A stretch of DNA of 64,000 nt from contig JAODTK010005811.1 in NCBI GenBank assembly GCA_026419785.1, positions 372,001 through 436,000 of the forward strand. Direction: 5' to 3'. This DNA is from Sclerodactyla briareus (taxonomy: Eukaryota > Echinodermata > Holothuroidea > Dendrochirotida > Sclerodactylidae). How positions within the stretch are numbered: the stretch's first letter is position 1; each line of letters starts with the position of its first letter. Positions 24,245-36,062 of the stretch are shown one piece after another. The notes beneath the pieces are model-generated. The model worked only from the letters and a program-made list of their open reading frames with translations, was not told the origin of the DNA and did no database searches. The translations under genes were made by a program, and so were the position numbers.

Positions 24245-25150
24245 GGGGGGGAGGTCTAGTCCGATGCTGAAGCCTCAGGTGTCGATCAACGCGCTTTGAA
24301 GTTCGCTGGGCTGATAATACCTGTTATCTCATGTGGCAATGTTTGTTCCAGGCCCTGGTGGTTCTTGGATTGAAGGAGTATTTGTAGCATTCCCGACGTT
24401 GTGGATGCTCAATTATAATGTTCGAGTTGGAGCGCGGGTTCTACGTTGGGGGCTGAAGTGTCAGGAAGCGGAATGGACAAGGTGCCCCCTAGGGCTTTGT
24501 GAAAAGTAGAGCGCCTGGTATTAATCTCCCTCCTAGTGGTCAAATGATCCCACCTGAAGGTTTGAACAAGGGCAGCATGCACTGTGGTTAACAATCATAG
24601 TTGTTGTGTACCATACTGGCTGCACGTCTCTGAACCCGTTCAAGCTTCTGAGTGAGCGGTACAGTGTACGGGTCCAAAAACAGAGGACACGTATTCAATG
24701 CGTGGACGTTTGAGGAGGTCTTATAAACCTCTGCTTGGTGCCTTTAGTACAGGAGTTTAGGTTTCGACGAACAAAGCCAATTATTTTGTTAGCAGCAAGT
24801 GTATTATGTTTATGTGATTATTCCACTCAGATATGTTGTATGTCAAACACAAGGTAAAGTATGCGGAAAGCAGTGTCTTCAAGCATGGGCTCCCCAAGGC
24901 GGGTGAGGTGGTAAACATTATAGGGGATTTAATAGCAGGGATACGAAGCTCGTTGCATTTTTCAGCATTGAATCTCATTGCCAGTTTGGTCAAGGCTGCT
25001 ATAGAGGTCAGGTCAATTTGTAGCAGATCAGAGTATTGTATGGAATAATGTTTTTCTTATTTATAAGAAACACAATCGTCAGCAAACGCCTAACAGTTGG
25101 GTAGGTTGGTCTGGCACTCATGATTGGATTGTTGAGGAGGTTTTTTTAAA
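24245..25150 (-). mobile_element. decayed LINE reverse transcriptase, C-terminal part (CR1/Jockey-like)
   Basis: On the minus strand the order of a non-LTR polymerase is visible. A FADDCV box (complement of 25069-25086) is followed by MRFNAEKC near 24965 and EWNNHIN near 24815. Then come NKIIGFVRRNLNSC (about 24745-24786), a VQRRA-like stretch near 24630 and the RLSTFHKALGG-like region near 24500. This is the late palm, thumb and C-terminal tail of a CR1/Jockey-type protein. The upstream palm, the GVPQG box and the endonuclease are missing. Frameshifts and stops interrupt every frame. Its 3' end lies by a G-run at 24242-24252. Confidence 0.75.
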
Positions 25151-25618
25151 CTGATCGGGGGAATTTCCTCCCAAGGTCTCGGGAATCTTACGCAATCGGG
25201 TTGGATAGATACTCGGGGAATCGACCAGTCAGGAATGATATTTCTAGCCTTCTTTGACCCACCACCCATGGAATGAAATAACCAAAAATACTGAACAACG
25301 TATCCCGGAAAATGTCATTGCCATGTCTATAATAAAACCCATGTCACTAATGCATGCTATCTAAAAGCAACAAAGCGTGAATTACACTCTATGCAGTAGT
25401 CACTCAGCAAACCTCGAATTGTATAGTGGAAGTATACTGAATAGAGTGAAGTATACTCATATAATGGCGAAGATCCGTACTGTGCTCTCTATGGAAACAA
25501 TGGAGTTGGTCAGTCAGCACAATTCGAATTCCACTCAGAAGAGGAAGATGCTCCATAATGGGCGACGGATTTTCTACAATGGAGTAGAATGGAGTGATTA
25601 TCACACCCCGCCGCACAA

Positions 25619-26074
25619 TTAATGGGAGTGAACAAGCCACTTTTTGTTTAAGCGTGTGTCGCCATTTCGTTGAAATTCTCGAAGGGACATACAGGCCCAT
25701 CGCCCTATAGGCCTATAGGCCAAGCCTAATTCGTTTGTCGTCAATTTGGGGAACTGCGTCTCATTCTGTATGTTCTTCAACTGAGGAGGTATACCGTATC
25801 CTGTGGCAATAATTACATCATTGCCTAAACGGATGGCTTCACGAGGAGCCAGTTTCTTGCCCGTTTTCGCGCTAAAATAGCGTAATAGCGACATTATTTC
25901 TGTGGTCCCCGTTGAATTCTCTTTCGCGAGTCGCGATCGGGTGCCTAGTAAATTACCCGCGCGACACGCTACACGCGATTTGCCTTTCTGGAAATGCCTG
26001 GTCGTTCGCCTATTCGTGCATTCGCGGACTAGTTCATAGTAAAAGCAGCTTTTGACGCTAATAATAATGTCCAA
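25619..26074 (-). CDS. longest open frame of the window, unrecognised, probably transposon-derived
   Basis: At 151 codons this is the longest ATG-started frame here. The first 45 residues are basic and are encoded by a CGCG-rich stretch resembling 23810-24000, so they may be repeat sequence read through. The later part, starting MSLLRYFSAKTGKKL and containing PREAIRLG and PPQLKNIQNE, loosely recalls the N-terminal region of transposon proteins in marine invertebrates. That is an impression, not an identification. There is no intron, promoter or homologous neighbour to support a host gene. It may be a chance frame inside a repeat. Confidence 0.2.
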   Translation of the reverse strand: MDIIISVKSCFYYELVRECTNRRTTRHFQKGKSRVACRAGNLLGTRSRLAKENSTGTTEIMSLLRYFSAKTGKKLAPREAIRLGNDVIIATGYGIPPQLKNIQNETQFPKLTTNELGLAYRPIGRWACMSLREFQRNGDTRLNKKWLVHSH

Positions 26075-26309
26075 TATTTAGAGGAACGAAACAGCAAAGC
26101 TAGCATGTGCAGGCGGGTAACCGCTACGTGTATATCCCCTCAGAAATGGCCTTTGTCGACCTCGTCGAAGGAAGCACATTGAAGTTTGTCCATTTGACCT
26201 CTTGTTCGACTTCTTTTTGAATGCCCGATGTTGTTCAAGAACAACTGTAATTCACATTCCCCAAGTTTCCTCAATATGACAGAGTTAGAAAATCTCGATG
26301 AAACGCAAA

Positions 26310-26765
26310 TTGACCTCTGCGTGGACCTTGAAATTACCGTCTGTTTTTCGGGACCAACTTTTGTCCCCAATCACAGTTTTCATGTAAATCAGACTAACTC
26401 TGTGATTTTACACAAAAAATAACATAAATTTGACCTCCAGTGACCTTGAAATCCCCTTCATGTTTTTCGGGACCATTGGTTGTCACCACCCATTAAGTTT
26501 CATGTAAATCGGACCAACTTCTGTTTTTCGTTCAAAACCTGCAAAATGAGGGCAGCAAACCTTCAATGACCCCACTTTCGAACCCTACCGATATTGATAG
26601 GCCGGACATGTGTACTAAGGTTCAGATCGATCGGCTAAAGCGTTCAAGAGTTATTGCGCAAACATGAAAATCTTCCGGCGGACGTGCCGGCGGCGGCGGA
26701 GACGGCGGCTACACCCTCAAAACCATAATATCCCCGAACTCTTACAGTTTTGCGGGGATATAATT
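26310..26765 (+). repeat. 120-bp tandem repeat plus GC-rich hairpin end
   Basis: Two units begin at 26310 and 26430 with TTGACCTC..TGGACCTTGAAAT or TTGACCTCCAGTGACCTTGAAAT. Each continues through TTTTTCGGGACCA and CATGTAAATC.GAC(C/T)AAC. Downstream is CCGGCGG-rich sequence (26675-26710) and a terminal hairpin, TATCCCCG (26730-26737) pairing with CGGGGATA (26754-26761). This looks like a dispersed element that carries an internal tandem repeat. No coding frame. Confidence 0.6.
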
Positions 26766-27144
26766 CGAACGTCATAACAACGACCAAGCGGCGCACATAA
26801 CTACATGCCCGCGTGGGGCTGACGGCCGGCGAACTAGCGGTGACTCAACATTTTCTTGTCTCGTTTGTTTCAAAGTTATCAGGTGGGCAAGTGCAGCGGA
26901 ACCATGGCAATCGGCCAGTCGGTCGCGCTCAGGGAAAATTCGAATCAGATAAGGGTATTTTCAGGCTGCATGTAAATAACAGTTTATTGGCTGTTGGGTA
27001 ACTGGTCAGTTACTGAGCTCAGCCTCTTCAGAGTGGTCGCCTCACTTATATACAAATATTTCGTTGTAATAAAAGTGGAGAACTGCTGGTCAACTTATGA
27101 ATGAATCCATCATTGTCAAAATAATTATTGGCTGGGACAAAACT

Positions 27145-27240
27145 GGGGGGGGGGATGTTTGTACAGCTTTCCCCTACCTCAGACGTGGGGGGGATGCATC
27201 CCCCGCACCCCCCCCCCCTCGCGATTTACGCCCGTGGCAT
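27145..27240. repeat. G/C-run palindromic block, transposon-end-like
   Basis: G-runs of 10 and 7 bases are followed by GGGGGATGCATCCCCC and a C-run, ending in CGCGATTTACGCCCG. On the minus strand this reads CGGGCGTAAATCGCG followed by G-runs, the arrangement seen at ends of short hAT-like elements. The ends of a complete element could not be paired with confidence. Confidence 0.45.
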
Positions 27241-27313
27241 ATCAGTTTATTAATCCATGATCATCCAAAAAATGTAGTGCTAAGGTATTGTAACAATTTT
27301 CGCACCAGAGAGC

Positions 27314-28990
27314 ATGGCTGGACATTATCTTATTTACCGAAGTGAATTCCAACACGAGTTTCGGCATCCTTACTCAAGAATCAAGATCTTTCCGATCCTG
27401 CTGTCAAGACTTGTGGACTTGATCACCATTTCGCTTCGACAGGTAATTACTGATGATATAAAATCAGCGGTAATTACCCCTATACTTGAAAATAATAACT
27501 CTGATAAGGAAGCTTTCCAAAACTATAGACCAGTGTCTAACTTTTTCATACCTCTCCAGATTGTTAGAGCTGTCGTGCTCCTAGGCTCCATAAACAACCT
27601 GTCTGACCATTATCTGTACGCAGAAAACCAATTTGCATATAGACGGGGTCACAGTGTGGAAGCGCATTACTCCCATTACTGATAGCATTTTGCAATCCTT
27701 CGACAACAGTGCCGGCGTTAATAGGGGTTATAATTAGAGCTCTCGCGGCGTCGATACTATCCGCCATTCCATTCTCAAATCCGCCTGAGAGATGACATTG
27801 GCATCTACGACACGCCCTTGGTTTCAATCAATCTATCTCATCGGCCGATTCAAAAAATACAAGTTGGCTCAAAAATTTCTGATCCTATAATCTTAGGTAT
27901 GGTGTTCCACAGGGTAGCGTGCTTGGGCCGACACTATCTCTATTGCTACACAACGCCACTGCTGCCATCACTCTGAACCATGATGTGTTCAGTCACTTTC
28001 ATGCTCGCGACGCTCAGCTGTGGGTCACCTTTAAAATTAGTGACTTGTCGCTTGCCGATGGCTATTAGTCCGTCTGAAAGTTGAATCGCGAGGTCCAAAG
28101 TGTGTGGCTAGGGACGTATAACCAGCTGAAGTTAAAAAATGACTCAAAGACTGTGTTTTCTGGTGCCTATACCTCCTTCTAACTATCCGCAGAGGCAGCT
28201 TCAAATCCCTGCACTTAAAGTCGGTCTCAGTATTACTCCCAGCACTACCGAACGTGAGTGGTAATTTGATCATGAAATGACTTTTATGCACCACATCTAG
28301 CACTGTCTCGAAGGGATTATTTCATCTTCACTCTCATCGCCCGTCCGCTAAAAAGTACCTCCCCTCCTGGGACATTAGCTTCCTTTATGCACGCATTTGT
28401 AACTTCAGGATCGATTCCTGCAACTCAGTTCTGTTTGGGCTCCCAAATTACGAAATTAACCGTTTACAGAAGTTGCTCAACATCTGACTTCACCCCTCCC
28501 ACAAACCGGTGAATAGATCACATAACTCCCGTCCTCCGGAAAAAAAAAACTGCACGGCTGAATATGCCTGTTTATCACAGAATTCAAAGTTGAAAATCCT
28601 CACGCTCCAGCCCTGGTGTATTTATGGGAACTGGCCTCCGCTACCTTCTCTTCCTTGCTTCAGAGTCTCGTATCACTCGCTCATCATCAGCTCCTTTACT
28701 TCAGAGGAAGAAAGCTAAAAAGCGTTCCCCGTAGACCGTGCTTTTACCATTACCCCCTCTACCACCAACCCCCTCGCTTTGGAATCTCCCCTTCACTGCT
28801 ATACGTCCACTGAAGACATGTATTGCATTCGCAAGGCTCTTAACGTAACCTTTTTTCTTTCGTGATGCCTTCTCTTAACTGTCTATTTGTATTTTCCTTT
28901 TCCTCCTATCTCTCTCGTTTTTGTAAAGGGCCACTGGCAAGTTCTAGGCTTTAAATGGCGCTTTTAATAATGTGTGCATTCCAGAAGGGG
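27314..28990 (+). mobile_element. decayed L2-like LINE, reverse transcriptase
   Basis: Across several frames the element shows the polymerase order of an L2-like LINE. VITDDIKSAVITPIL is followed by NYRPVSN (27521-27541), AENQFAYRRGHSVE (27620-27661) and ITDSILQSFDNSAGV (27674-27718). Next are LRDDIG..DT (about 27780-27813) and the intact box GVPQGSVLGP (27901-27930). The catalytic box that should read HADDTQL reads HARDAQL (28000-28020), so a catalytic Asp is lost. The thumb and C-terminal region continue to about 28850 (DRFLQLSSV.., FKVENP.., PPRFGISPSL). No endonuclease remains. Frameshifts and stops abound. Confidence 0.8.
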
Positions 28991-29149
28991 TAAGGCCCTT
29001 CCCTCAACGGTCGTCATCGTTAGCTGCAGTTACTGGGGTCTAATATTACACGATTTTCTAACCCTATCAAGTAATCAGTAACTACTGATCGTGCAATTTT
29101 AACAGCTATACAACTGGAGACATATTATTACTAATAATATAATGAGGAC

Positions 29150-29775
29150 TTGATCAAGCGCCTAATGCAAAAAAAGCCTCTGGCTGGGCGCTTTACCGAC
29201 TAAAAAGACCGAACAGGAGAATCAAAGTCAGATAGAAAGTGCTGTTTTTAAGAGAAATGTTTTAAGACAAGACTTGGAAGTAGCTACAGTGGAGCCGACA
29301 TGGACAAAGTCAGAAAGGGTATTCCACATGTGAGGAGCAGCGGAGGCGAATGAACGGTCACGTAGAACTTGGTGGATGAGTGAACCATGACTTTAAAGCT
29401 GTTGCTTGGCAGATGACCTCAGAGATCTGGAAGGAACTGCAGCTGAACAAGGCTTCTAGATGAAACTGGAGCCATGCAGTTGATTGCTATATATATAGAG
29501 TAAGAAGAATCTTCAAAAGCAATTCTCTGCCTTACTGGAGCCTGTGAAGCCTTGTGAGCAGTGGAGTGGTATGCTCAATGACGAGCAACACAGAGAATAA
29601 GTCGAGCAAGCACAACGTTTTTTGCACTCGCTCTAAGCTTGCTAATAAGATAGTCGGGGTGACCAAATAACAAGGAATTATAAGCATCCGCCTGTATGTG
29701 AAAAACGCATGGATCAAGCATGGTGGTGGTCCTCTGATCGGGTACTGGCGAATGTTCCATATCATTCAATTACAC
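29150..29775 (-). mobile_element. second L2-like LINE fragment, C-terminal part, opposite strand
   Basis: On the minus strand, overlapping frames give LIHAFFTYR and AYNSLLFGHPDYLISKL, then ARLILCVARH and HTTPLLTRLHRLQ (29535-29740). This is the conserved thumb and C-terminal region that follows the polymerase in L2-like LINEs. Upstream catalytic boxes are missing. It lies tail to tail with the plus-strand L2-like copy at 27314-28990, separated by about 160 bases. Broken by frameshifts. Confidence 0.75.
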
Positions 29776-30289
29776 GCAGTACGAGGCATCCTTGTAGTCC
29801 GTAGGGGCATCACGTCCGTAACTCTTAGCAACCTCTCAATACCACTGTTGTGAGTGCCAAGCACCATTATATCATTCACTGGTCATCGCCTCTTCCGTAA
29901 CCTTTTTTGATATCTTGATTCACCCATCCAAGTAAACACGAGTAATTGAATAAATATATAAGGCTGTGACGCTTATGAGGCAATATAGGATGGCAATTCC
30001 ATCTGCTGCTGGACTAACACCTTTCGCATGATTCACTACCTAAATAAACATCCTCTTGTATGCATGATCGCACATAGGAGCTGTCGCCCAGAGCTAAATA
30101 TGCCATAACCTCGAGTAGGATTCAACTACTTCGGTGTCGTTACAAGGAGTTGCTGAAGCGATTCCAGATGTCGAGAATGGTGCAAACTGATTTAGCGAAG
30201 GTAGCATTTCCACTCTAAGCTAAGAGTTCGTCACGAGAAAATGTCGACGTCTGCAGACGTTTGACCTATAATATCAGATAAATATTATT
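29776..30289. other. no gene seen
   Basis: Nothing recognised. Continuous with the duplicated-block region that begins at about 30290. Confidence 0.3.
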
Positions 30290-31880
30290 TTATGGTTCAA
30301 AGCTAACTCATATATCGGTTCCGTCACAGGGAGCCGTTTAGAGCTGAAGTGAAATACGTTAGTTTGCTTCCACTTGTTCATATCGCGATCGTGTATAACT
30401 GCATTGGTCGAGCGTTTTATTACCACTTTTTCCAATCGTCTGCGAATGTTCCTTCTGTTATCTACGGCGTATATAATACTATTGAATATACGTTTTTTGA
30501 GAAGTAGTTAATACAACCCCTTCTTTGATCGGTAATATCAATGGCATTACTCTAAACGTGTTCTACCATCACACCACGGAATTCTTTTCCCCCGTGTGAA
30601 GTACTCGATCGGTAACCTACCATCCCACCAGTTCGAATTGCTAGTCGCGTTATGTTAAACTAATCATCAGCCTGTTCAACTTGTCACGGACGACAGGAAC
30701 TATCCAATGACCAATCATCTAGTCCAAAAAAATGTCCCTGTCCTGGTTATAGTATCGCATATAGGCCCCTCGACTGAGAGACCTCCCTCCTTTTTCCAGT
30801 AGGAAAGTAGTGCAGTAGCTTCTGTACTAAGTGCTGTACAGGGTTAGGAAATCTGTTCACAGTCTTATCGCAGCGACCAGGTTCTGATTGCACCTCGTCC
30901 GGTTTCCGGGGGGGCGGGTAGGTATGTCGTGCTTTCCAGGTCGACCATCAATTCTTCCTCACGGGGCAGGAGGTGCCCACCTGACCCCGCTAGTGCCGCT
31001 CATTACCACCCGCCGTTATGAACGTGGGCAGTTAGCCGCCTCTTGTATGTTGACCCAACAATAGAACGGCTAACTTTACTTGTGTATTGGGAGGACTCAT
31101 AAGCTCAAAATTTACTTCATGGCAATGTATTTCAACAAACGACTAGTAATGTGGCAAACCATTCTTCCACCGTGCCCGAAAAACCCATAGAATAGTGTGG
31201 CCATTGTTGATTAAAACAAATCGTATTCATTGGTCCCCAAATATCCAAAATATTTTTTTCAACCCGGTTTACTACCGATTCCGTTCCTTTCACACACGTT
31301 ATTACGTTACGTCCTGGTCTGCCGATTTATTCACAGATATTCCTCCTCACCCCTATCCCTCATTTCATCTACCCTCTCTCTCCATCCTCACTCTCTTTTA
31401 CTATCCTGGTCGGTTGATATATTAGTTAGCTGCCTCTGCCTGTCGCTGCTCCAGGGCCAAATTTCTGAGGTCGGTTTTCCTTACATTACACAAAGACTAC
31501 AATGATGATTGAAAGCCCCTGAGATGTTGCCAGGGTCCGTCTGGTATCATCCTTCCCGTTCATTGTTTTCGGGATCGTTTTGTGGCTATGCCCTCTTTTT
31601 TGCTTGAAGGGTATTCTTCTTACAACAAAGTTTTTTTTCCTATGACAGGTGCTCACGGGTTCAGTGAGGTCAATTTTTGTATTGGATACGATGAGCTATA
31701 ACGAGATTTCATACAGAGAGACCTCGTGCCATGGTTTACTTGGGTGTGATATAGGAACGTAACGTCGTAATAACAAACACCTGACTAATCACATACACTA
31801 CTTGTCGTTCGAATGTTACTATTGTTCTCGTTTCATGCTTGAGGGTTTGTTAAAACGAGGTAATAAAGTTTATTTTTTCT
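30290..31880 (+). repeat. duplicated block A1 (matches 38070-40270, partly 49920-51400)
   Basis: Co-linear with 38070-40270. Early landmarks are TGGTTCAAA..GCTAAC.CATATA (30293 against 38073) and the stretch ending TAA.TAATCAGCCTGTT..A..TGTCACG(G/A)ACGACAGG (30650-30695 against 38790-38835). These lead into a CT-rich tract (31335-31395 against 39445-39510), then GATGATTGAAAGCC (31504 against 39606), then GTTTCATG.TT.AG.G..TGTT (31833 against 40224). Spacing between matches is close to 8.1 kb. Differences include many indels. No conserved long frame. Confidence 0.65.
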
Positions 31881-33344
31881 AAATACCTAATGTCATAAGG
31901 CTAAGTTTACATATAGGGATGAATGGTTCGGTCGGTACGGAATAAAAAAACAGAAATGAATGAAGTAGAGGTTTCAATGAAGCTGTAGGATCAACGTTGG
32001 CCGTAGGAAGGGGGCAGGCCCTTCGCGTCCGCAAATAATAATTCTATTCGGGACTAACAATGAGATTTAACCTATAACACAAAAAACAACACATAACTGA
32101 TAAACATAAATTTAGTGGGTTAAAATTAAATAATTGGCCAGAAATAAGATGAGTTATTTATTCACGTTAGGGTAAACCAAGATAAATAAGGTACTAGGTA
32201 TCGGAGTAACAAAACACATCACTCTAACTCCCGACTCGCTAGGCAAAATACAATATAACTATTTTAAAAAGTGAAAATAATGTTCGCGGGTGTACAAGAA
32301 ACCGCTGCAACGTGAAAGCGAAAATTTGTATTGAGAGTAGGCTGCAACGGACGCAATATAAAGAAACCAGGTTCAACTTTGACGTCATGGTGAGTACATA
32401 TTTGTTAACGTTAAATGCATATATACACAAATCAGTAACTGAAATGGTATGGTACACGCGTTGTGATCATATGAACCCTGGCGTAGTAATATCCCCATAT
32501 ATTTGAACAATCGATTTCCGCCTTCCTCGGATCGTTATTAAAGCACTTTTGGGCTTCTTATCCAATCTATCACACATGGTTTATTGATTTCTCCCGAAAG
32601 ACACTTTTCGTATTTCCAATTACGAGGAGTTCAATTCAGAGCAGATGACACAGTGCTTGTTGCAAAACCAGATTATTGCGTTCTCTGATAGGTTTGTTTA
32701 GGTTCACGGTCTCGTAATGAGATGGAGGGAGATTTCAAACGGTGTTCTGTTTTGTGGACTATTCAACTAATGCACTTTAAATGCCCTGTGTAAGTCTAGG
32801 CCCCCAACAACCCTCGGGCCAAAGAAAACTCTCTGAGGGATCGAACGAAGTCATATTCCGATTATCTAAAGATAAGTTGTTGTGGTATACACAGTACGTC
32901 TCCTGTACATATTAAGAAGTGTTCTTTCGGATCAATCACACTTTCAATCACCCATCACATCACACATCTCTTCGGGTTACGAAACAAGTGCACGCCTCGA
33001 ATCTTCAAAATTTCATCACGAATACGAGCTAAATATCAATTTGCTATCATCCACGAATCCACGATATGTGAGTCGTTCATAGCGGTGAACTAATGCCGGT
33101 CTCTGTTCACATAGACCTCCATGTCAGAGAGAGTAAAGATCGAACGAGGTGGTCACACTCAACAAATGGAATCCAAGATAAAAAGCGATGAGTATCGCAA
33201 ACAATCGTCATTTATGGTATAAACCGCTTGTCCTCACGCTCCGCTCTTGACATGGCCTAAATTTCCTCATTCCTCGAATTGTCCCGAAAATACCATCTGG
33301 ATGTGATTTCGGCCCACCATTTTCGACTGAATACTCATTACCGC

Positions 33345-34460
33345 AACCGTCGCTTAGTTACTGCATGTTTGCACTTGTCTGGTTTTTTGGTTAACAGTCA
33401 GGCTGTTTTCCTACATACTAGAATACGTAGCCCTTTTATCACATATAATTGTGCGTATATTCTAATGATGTATTGGTAATGACCAAAGTGAGATTGACAG
33501 GATCGTGTTCAGTCAGTCGGATTTCATAGATGATTACTTCCAGTGGAGCAGCCGTACTACTCGTGCCAGTCGCTAACACCGAACAAGCTGCTAAAGTCTA
33601 AACCAAATAAACAAACTATTCCAGTTACCAGCATGCATAACATCAAGTGATAGAATAAGTTTGTTTTAATTTTCTTGAAGCGCTTTCCTGACAATTGACG
33701 TACTATGTACGCATCATAGCAACGGACAAGACATAGCAACAAACATATTAAGCCGCGTTCGTTGTGCTCCGAGTTTCCTCACTGATCTCGATTAACTCAT
33801 GGCTTACATAAGCATTTATATCGGTTTTGCCGAATAGCGCAACCGTATAGTGTCATATATGGTCGGAACATTTGGCAGGATCATCTCTCTTCCCTTATTC
33901 AGTTGAACTACGGAGAACGTGAAGAAAACACGGAGTTTGCCCTAAACAGCCAGACGCGACACCGAAACATAAACGTAAACGTCTCACACAACACATGTTT
34001 TAAAACCACTAGTCTCGAAATATAAACGGGCAACACATTCAGCTGGGGTGGGTCCAAGATGCCGTTCTTCCTCTTGTGAGTACTGCAGGATCGAGCAGCA
34101 CAGTCGGACAGTATTGGGTCTGGAAGGACGGTAGGGAACGTTATGGCTTGAGTAAGAATGTTTCCATCGGCAGATACTCGGAAATCTGATGGCGCCCTAT
34201 AAAAACCCATCCCTTCCTCCTACTTAACTTAACCACTCCGCTGAATCCTCAAAAGTGATTCCTAATGGAATGAATACAACCCCTTTCGCATTGCTGTTGT
34301 CGATCGAAGCTCCAACCCTTCGGCGAGTTGAGTGTATCAATCTATTGATAGTTTTTTTTTCCGAGAGCCGAAAAAATAATTGTCAGTTCGTGAATGGTTG
34401 CCCACTGGAAGGGCCATGGTGAACTTTTGCTAAAGGACAAGCGCTTGATATCCTGCATAC
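33345..34460 (+). repeat. duplicated block A2 (matches 42893-44210)
   Basis: Landmarks shared with 42893-44210 are CGCTTAGTTACTGCATGT..GCACTTGTCTGG (33350) and TATTCTAATGA..AT.G..(G/A)GACCAAAGTGAG near 33465. Further on are CAACAAACATAT..(A/G)CC.CGT..GTTGTGCTC (33740) and GGTTGCCCACT..A followed by TGAACTTTTGCT.AAGG.CAA (34395-34442 against 44090-44200). The final part (about 34230-34310) also aligns with 59130-59290. Moderately diverged, same orientation. Confidence 0.65.
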
Positions 34461-34959
34461 CTGTGAACCTCCGATTTATCTTCCAGTACGCCAAATTCTA
34501 CAACACCCGCCTCGATTCCCTGCTCGTATTGTATAATATTATATTGAATTGGATTGTTAGGGATTCGGGTGATGGCTGATTGAGTCAGGGTGTAAGACAA
34601 AGCATGGTTTACCGTTTCTGAGTATATCATTTACTAATTTACATACGAAAAGTATCACGACCTGGAGGAAACCGCGCTTATTTCGTGTATTTACGAAGCA
34701 GCATAGAAGAGTGTTCGCGTTGTTACGGCTGCCCTAGAGTCTTTTAACGCCGCGTAAAGAGTCGAGAGGTCCAAGGGTTTCTTATTTGTCCTAATAGGGA
34801 TTCCATCACGGGTCGTATTGCGTGGAAGGCGATGGCTGCCTATCCACCTCGTGTTTTAGTGGAAAGTAGAAACCATGTAACACTCACAAGTGGTAACATT
34901 GAGTATTACTTGTTATATTTCTATTGTGGGTGGTTACCAACAGTTCAGATTACGAAAAA

Positions 34960-35345
34960 ACTACGCGATGATTGAAAGCCCTCTAGGTAGTGTTCTCTAT
35001 TAGGCAAGGTCGAAAGTGCTGGAAATACTTACCTTGCTGCTTATTGTTCCGCAAACAGGTGTATCAGTTTATTGACAAGACAGGTGAGTCGCCAGGTCAA
35101 TAAAACACATTTCACGTTATATTCCTATGGATAATGCAGTGTCTGCGGACAAGGTGCTCGGGATATGTAAGATGTGGTAGTTCATACACAAGAGACCTAA
35201 ACGAATGGACTGGCCACCATCTAATGAAAATTCCCGTAGTGGGTAGATGTTTGATGATTTAAATCACGAGAGAAAAATACGCAATCGCCAAGTGGAAGGA
35301 ACAATCTCTATGTTGTTATGTACATATGTTCTTGCATAATACTTT
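34960..35345 (+). repeat. duplicated block A3 (matches 51305-51700)
   Basis: GATGATTGAAAGCCCTCTAGGTA (34971) aligns with GATGATTGGAAGCCCCTTAGGTA at 51314. The match continues through GGCAAGGT, GATAATGCA, GGACAAGGTGCTCGGGAT (35147), AGAGACCT(A)AA.CGAATG and TATGTACATATGTTCTTGCATA (35318 against 51665). The match to 51 kb is clearer than to the nearer copies at 31.5 and 39.6 kb, which argues against simple neighbour-to-neighbour duplication. Confidence 0.65.
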
Positions 35346-35738
35346 CGATTGTGGAAACATTCTATTTATTTTTTTCGTCTGAGGAGGCGGAGTGTCACTG
35401 GAGCGCGTGTTAAAATCGCTCTCTGATCAAGGGATTAATATTATTACCACCATATCAGAGATATGTCTTATTCACACCACGTCCGTTTTGAATCACTCGG
35501 CTCGTCACTAGCGGTTGCAACCGGAAAAAGGCGAACAACAGGTCTCATTACCCTTTTTAGCCATACGATAGGCCTATCGTTCAGCTGCCTATGGTTATTC
35601 ATGTGAAATGTATTACAAAAATATTATGGAAGGTGAAAAATTGGAGAAATCGCATGAACGTTTCCACACATTTCTCGATATGATTGAGTCATGTTAGGCA
35701 CAAACAACATGAAATGTAACTCGTAATTTCTATAGCTT

Positions 35739-36062
35739 TTGCGGTCAATAGCCGGTAGTGTACTGGTTTTCCTCGTCTGGTTCGATCTCATAATGGACAA
35801 TTTATTGATCACTTCTGTAGTGTTTCACAACACTGAAGGAGTCCGTGCGATTTGTCCAGATTACACATTGGGCATTAAATGTCTATACGCCTTTGCTAAC
35901 GTGTATTCATCAAAAAATTGTCCAGGGGAAGTTTGTTCACTCAATGGTACTAGTGGTCAAGGGGAGCGACGAAAACCGATAGATAGTCAAATTGGCTGTA
36001 GAAAAGTTCCGTTTCTTATTGCGCATAAAACTATTTTACTACCATGTCAGTCAATGGTGTGA
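35739..36062 (+). CDS. hypothetical short secreted-like open frame, unrecognised
   Basis: 107 codons starting at ATG 35739. The first 29 residues are largely hydrophobic (SVLVFLVWFDL, then LLITSVVF) and could act as a signal peptide or membrane segment. The rest carries six cysteines, including ICPDYTLGIKC and NCPGEVC. That spacing faintly recalls rhamnose-binding (SUEL-type) lectin domains, but key glycine and tyrosine positions are absent. No splice structure, poly-A signal or copy in the related blocks supports it. It lies in sequence apparently absent from the matching block at 51-52 kb. Confidence 0.15.
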   Translation: MRSIAGSVLVFLVWFDLIMDNLLITSVVFHNTEGVRAICPDYTLGIKCLYAFANVYSSKNCPGEVCSLNGTSGQGERRKPIDSQIGCRKVPFLIAHKTILLPCQSMV

